A stretch of 64,000 nt of DNA from Lepiota brunneoincarnata (lineage: Eukaryota; Basidiomycota; Agaricomycetes; Agaricales; Agaricaceae). The DNA lies in contig JAEBUN010000002.1 of the NCBI GenBank assembly GCA_023014365.1, positions 1,612,001 through 1,676,000 on the forward strand, given 5' to 3'. The notes below the pieces were generated by a model that was not told the DNA's origin, searched no databases, and was given only the letters and a program-made list of their open reading frames with translations. Shown here piece by piece: positions 59,929 to 64,000 of this stretch (position 1 is the stretch's first letter; every line of letters starts with the position of its first letter). A program made the translations under genes and the position numbers.

Positions 59929-62085
59929 TCATGCGTAGCTATGGGCTTGGGGAATGGGATGATAGTCTTGCGTGACTCCATTCGAAGGCCAGTGAGTATT
60001 ATCATGAATTTGGACAGGAGGCTTGGGAGGAGGACCGGGATCAAAACCTTGTGGTTCGACATGCAATTGCCTCGGCGGCGGGGGCGGCGGGGGCGGAACG
60101 GGTCCGGAATGGTACGATTCTGACACTGGAAGAGCTAATGGAGGAGGGGGAGGGGGTGGCTGATAAGGTGGTTGCTGCGGAAAGGTCATAGGCGGGACAG
60201 GGAGACTTGCCCGTCGGCGTGGAGCAATTTGAGATGGTGGGGGAGGTGGAGGGGGCGGGGGACCAGGAAAAGACACACTGTTGACAAAGTTTCCTTGCGA
60301 TTGTATAGGCGGAGGCGGAGGGATCTGGGAATATTGTATAGACGGAGGTGGTGGCGGCGGGGGGTGTGGCAGACTCTCCTGTGGTGCTACAGGCGGTGGC
60401 GGCGCAACAGGTAGTGATGGAGTATAGACGACCTGTGGTTGAGGCGGTAACGGTCTCGAGGCGTTAGTTAAACTGGATGAAGAGGCGCTGAGTGGCATTA
60501 CTTCATGAGAGGGTGATGATGTCGCCTGGTAGGTTGGGTATGAGTTGATTCCGTTCGGCTGTACCTGTGGCGGAGCTTGGGCACTAGGTGAGGCCTGGGA
60601 TACGGGGTATTGTTGGAGTGGCGCAGGCGTTGGCGAGGGATATCCCGTATATTGATGAGCCTGTGGAGTCGGAAACGGCTGGGGGGCATGATAAGGTGCC
60701 GGTGTTGCCGCTGGGATATATGAAGTGGTGTTAGGAGGTATTGGTAAGGGTATTTGGGCAGGTGGTTGGTAATTAGTCGGCGGCTGGTAAACTGACGAAT
60801 TATAAGGTACTGGTGCAGGCGTGTGGTTGAGAGGCGGATAAGTGAAAGGCTCTGGAGCATGGTAGAAATTGGGAGGGTTATTCAATGGCATAAAACCAGA
60901 GGACGAGACTGGAACGTTTTGGCGAGGACCTCTCGATGCACGTGGGTGAGAATTATTATCGTATTGATACTGCGCATATGCGCCGTAAGCATTCGTCGGA
61001 GTAACCGGACGATCATGATTGTATACCGCGTCTCCGATATAAGGATTAGACGACGGAGGTGCATAATTGTAAGCTGCATGAACAGGCTATGAGCAGAGAA
61101 TGAGTGACTAAAATATCGTCAGCGGCAGAAGGTGATCTCACAGGGAAGCTTTCTCGTCTCCTCTGGTGTGATATTCCCATATCGCTGAATTCATTAGCAA
61201 CCTCGTCCATTGCAGTAGTGCCTGGCCTTTCATATGGAGGTACGTAAAGATCAAGCTTGGCAAGGGAGCTGGACGCCCTTAGTGACGAAGGAACAGAAAC
61301 AGAGTCAGAGGGTGGCCTCGAGTGGTTGTAAGCACTGCCAGATGATGCAGTCCGAGACGGGGAATCACCACTAGGAACGAACGAACCCGGTCCACCATAT
61401 TGCTTGTTGGCCTTGGGTGGCTTTGGAGTTATCTTTTTCTCAGGGGCTGGTTCCTAGCCTACACGTTAAAGAGTAGTGAGGAGCAGCGGGTGAATGTACT
61501 CACGTTAGACCAGAACGTCAGCTCAAGGTAAACTTTTCCTGCAAATTTATCCTTGTTAGAAAGGTTAAACCAGTCTACGACGAAGCTAGTCAAAAGGTGC
61601 AGCATGAAGCAGTGGGAAAAACTAACCGTCAGTCTCTCCTTTGGTCAAAACCTCCGTCAAATCAACAAGAGTCTCCCCAATAAGATCGGGTTCACGAGGA
61701 TCGTCAGCATAACAGGCAATCTTCATGACGTTCCCGCCTTTGATTCTCTTGGGGCCCTTAGAATCCTTTGGAGGAGGGGGGGGAGGAGTTCCATCACCAT
61801 GCGCAGCCCGTGCTGGCAAATCGTCGCCGTCCTCGTATAGGGCAAATCGTAGTTCCTCATCCCACTCCGGGTGTTGGCCACCCCGTTTTATTGCCTTGGT
61901 GCGTTTCTTTTCGCCATCGATGACGATAAGGCAATACGGATCCTGTTTTCCGATGTGACGTTTGTTGGGGAGGTGGTTCTACAGCGTTTCGTCAGGCCCT
62001 AGGACAAAGAAGAATAGACTAACAGACAGACAGCTTTAAGAACCACGACAACGAGAGTCCCAATTTCGCGTGGGGTTGAGGACAT
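59929..62085 (-). CDS. C2-domain protein, Fic1/Inn1-like, with poly-proline tail
   Basis: Several exons give about 570 residues. An N-terminal C2 domain has GTLVVVVLKANHLPNKRHIG, KQDPYCLIVIDGEKKRTKAI, HPEWDEELRFALYEDGDD, VMKIACYADDPREPDLIGET and LSNKDKFAGKVYLELTFWSN. The rest is disordered, Tyr/Pro/Ser-rich, with several poly-proline runs (PPPPPPPP) typical of SH3 and profilin ligands. Yeast Inn1 and fission yeast Fic1 have this layout and link the contractile ring to membrane ingression at septation by binding SH3 domains of Hof1/Cdc15 and Cyk3. Start at 62085, with a short first exon and an intron after VLKA. It stands 120 bp after the GH125 stop on the same strand. Confidence 0.82.
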
Positions 62086-62205
62086 TAACACAGGTAGAGA
62101 GGACAGCAGGACCAAAGTATCAAATTGGAATAGGAATGAATACTACATGGAGTCCCTGGCATACAGGATCCCGTGACCCCGACGAACATTGTATCATAGG
62201 TTATC

Positions 62206-64000
62206 TTATCGACCTGGTTTATAGCTCTGGTTCCCCTTCAAGATCAGATGTGGCTTCCGGTCCGCTAGATCCAGAATCATCTCTGCGAAGTAACTGTTCG
62301 CCCATGCAAACCAACTTCGGGTATAATCTTTCTCATCATAAATCGACTGGGACTCATGAATAAGCCCGAGACCTGCAGTGTTCTAAGGGAGCACATCAGA
62401 AAATCAATGTCAATCGAACGCGGTTTTTCCGCTCACATTGGCAATTAGGTATAAGGAGGTAAGAATATCCTGATCGTCATCTGTGCCGAAGATAGCTGAG
62501 ATCTGGGACATAGGCCTGTCAAGTTGGCAGAAAAAATATAAGGAAGGTTCTTGCGAAGGTGATACGGCCGTACCAAGGGTGCCAGGGATCAACATGAGGC
62601 CCCCTGATTAAATTCAGCCGGGGTTGGTCGCAAATTTAACAGCAGCACATACCCAATTCCGCGGAACTTTTTGCCCGCAGAGAAATAAGGGTTCTTCGAT
62701 GAGAGCAGCATCTTACGTGTGGCGACATATGCGGGGTGGCGCTTATCGAGGAAGCCAAGGTACGGCAGCGAAACCAGAGACTTCGATGAATGATGAACAA
62801 AGGTGAGTCCACTCACACACTAAACGAAGCTCTAGCCACTCACCGGAACATTGGCATCATCCATGACATATCTCCCACCAAAACCTGTAATTGTTATCAG
62901 CTTTCACGTATTCTGCAGGTTGGGCCCCGAGATACCGTTAGTCTCATAGGCAAAAATATTATTGACAATCTGGGAGGGAGTGTAAGCCACTGTTCGACTC
63001 CTCTAGGGATTCATCTCACAGTCGTGTCAAAGATAGCGTCATGTATCCTAGTGCTCCATTCTTTTGCTTGTTGGCTCACATTCCTCAGTTGCTTCGTCTC
63101 GTCCAAGATATCCGCCAAATTTTTCAGCTCAACGCTTAGCATAGCATTTGCGGGTGTGAGATAGGCTTGATAAGGGAGGTCAAAAAATATATTTCGATTC
63201 GCTACGAGGCACAACTACTCACCGAACACGCTCAAATCATCTGAGGGTCGGTGATGTGTACCCACCAAGCCCGTGAAAGCCTTAGGTTCGTCGTTTCCCC
63301 TATTGTTTACCATTGGGGAAAGCGCGCCGTTCCCTCCTGTCCAGTTGTAGAAAGAAATGAAATTGAAGTCCTCGTCAAAGGTCGGTTGAGATTGCTCGTT
63401 TATGACTCGAAAAATTTGGTTAATAGCCATGCGCCCTAAGGCATCATCTGTTTCAGCCATCCCAAGAGCTAAAGTCTCGAGTCGCGTACAGTTATCATTC
63501 ATAAAAGAAGTATCTTTCGTGTTTCGGTAGTAAAGACGTGAGAGCTTGAGGAAGCCACAAAGGGAGTCAAGTTCATACTAATAACGCGAGTATAATAATT
63601 AGTAAGGCGGATCTCAATGGAAGCCAAAGTTGGATGCTTGCCTTGCACTCGAACACAGTCTGATTGTCGACAGGCCTATTTTGTAACATTAAGGTAACCT
63701 GCTTTTCCGGAGGGCATCAATACTCACGGATTCACTGTCACACCGTCTGCCCAGTCGTTATGGGAGGGAGCTAGGCCACTTTCCGGAGGGGGCTGGAACG
63801 AACCGCCTAGACATTGATCAGTCGAAACTAGCAGTCAAACTGCATCAATAGGCACCGACAGTACGGGTACTGTGAAACGTAACGGGCCTCGTTGTTAATG
63901 ACGGCTTTGACAAGCTTCGCTAGCCCCGGGTCGCTTCCAAGGAGGGGCCCATAATGAGCAAACTGGGACATGGTGTCATGGGTATTGTCGCCCGGTGGTT
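62206..64000 (-). CDS. GH125 exo-alpha-1,6-mannosidase, 5' end outside the window
   Basis: Stop at 62206-62208; the gene enters from the right edge and its start is not in the window. Visible GH125 blocks in order: NEARYVSQYPYCGAFQPPPE, SHNDWADGV, VFECKYELDSLCGFLKLSRL, SFMNDNCTRLETLALGMAE, NGFGGRYVMDDANVPSLVSL, SAGKKFRGIGGPHVDPWHP, MSQISAIFGTDDDQDILTSL and the end YTRSWFAWANSYFAEMILDL. The segment MDDANVPSL and the H-x-D-x-W-x-W block are characteristic of the family. Bacterial and fungal members remove non-reducing alpha-1,6-mannose. At least eight exons are visible. Secretion cannot be judged without the N-terminus. Confidence 0.9.

Overview
The window is nuclear DNA of a filamentous fungus, most likely a basidiomycete (Agaricomycotina). 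Almost every gene is cut by many short introns (mostly 41-70 nt, GT-AG with several GC-AG). Gene content also fits: a DUF6593 protein, DUF3425 bZIP, GH125, GH105, GH128, Fpk1/Nrc2-type and Rck/Srk-type kinases, a heat shock factor and nuclear-encoded mitochondrial ribosomal proteins. There are no operons, rRNA, tRNA or CRISPR arrays. Gene models were spliced by eye from reading frame, splice sites and family motifs; no homology search was run.

Layout. 1-1264: no gene seen. 1265-4548: GH105 hydrolase (+) and a cytochrome P450 (-), tail to tail, stops 12 nt apart. 5233-13476: NIPA-type Mg transporter (-), Sec12/PREB (+), TAF9 (-), ISU1 Fe-S scaffold (+), PRP31 (-), forming compact divergent and convergent pairs. 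13477-18278: 4.8 kb gene-poor. 18279-20660: CAMK-type kinase (+). 20661-24749: 4.1 kb gene-poor. 24750-29306: Tctex-type dynein light chain (-), PEX11 (+), a small membrane coiled-coil protein (-), TVP38/VTT protein (+). 29307-31360: simple-sequence-rich spacer. 31361-37834: HSF (-) and Fpk1/Nrc2 AGC kinase (-). 39602-42355: DHA2-like MFS transporter (+) with a probable frameshift. 42438-50739: small membrane protein (-), uS14m (+), DUF3425 bZIP (-), RPB12 (-), Ser/Pro-rich protein (+), GPATCH11-like protein (-), two-RRM protein (-). 51344-62085: secreted GH128 (+), AhpD-like protein (+), DUF6593 protein (-), unknown protein (-), uL11m (-), secreted M28 aminopeptidase (+), Rcf2/HIG1-like protein (+), Fic1/Inn1-like C2 protein (-). 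62206-64000: GH125 exo-mannosidase (-), running off the right edge.

How the genes work together. Most of the window is housekeeping: transcription (TAF9, RPB12, HSF, bZIP), splicing (PRP31), ER export (Sec12), organelle function (ISU1, uS14m, uL11m, PEX11, Rcf2-like) and signalling or membrane asymmetry (two kinases). Scattered carbohydrate-active and secreted enzymes (GH105, GH128, GH125, M28) suit a saprotroph or plant-associated fungus but do not form a cluster. I found no clearly new multi-gene system. The best second-look items are the recurrent GC-AG introns, the iron-type promoter shared by TAF9 and ISU1, and two one-base frame breaks in otherwise intact genes.
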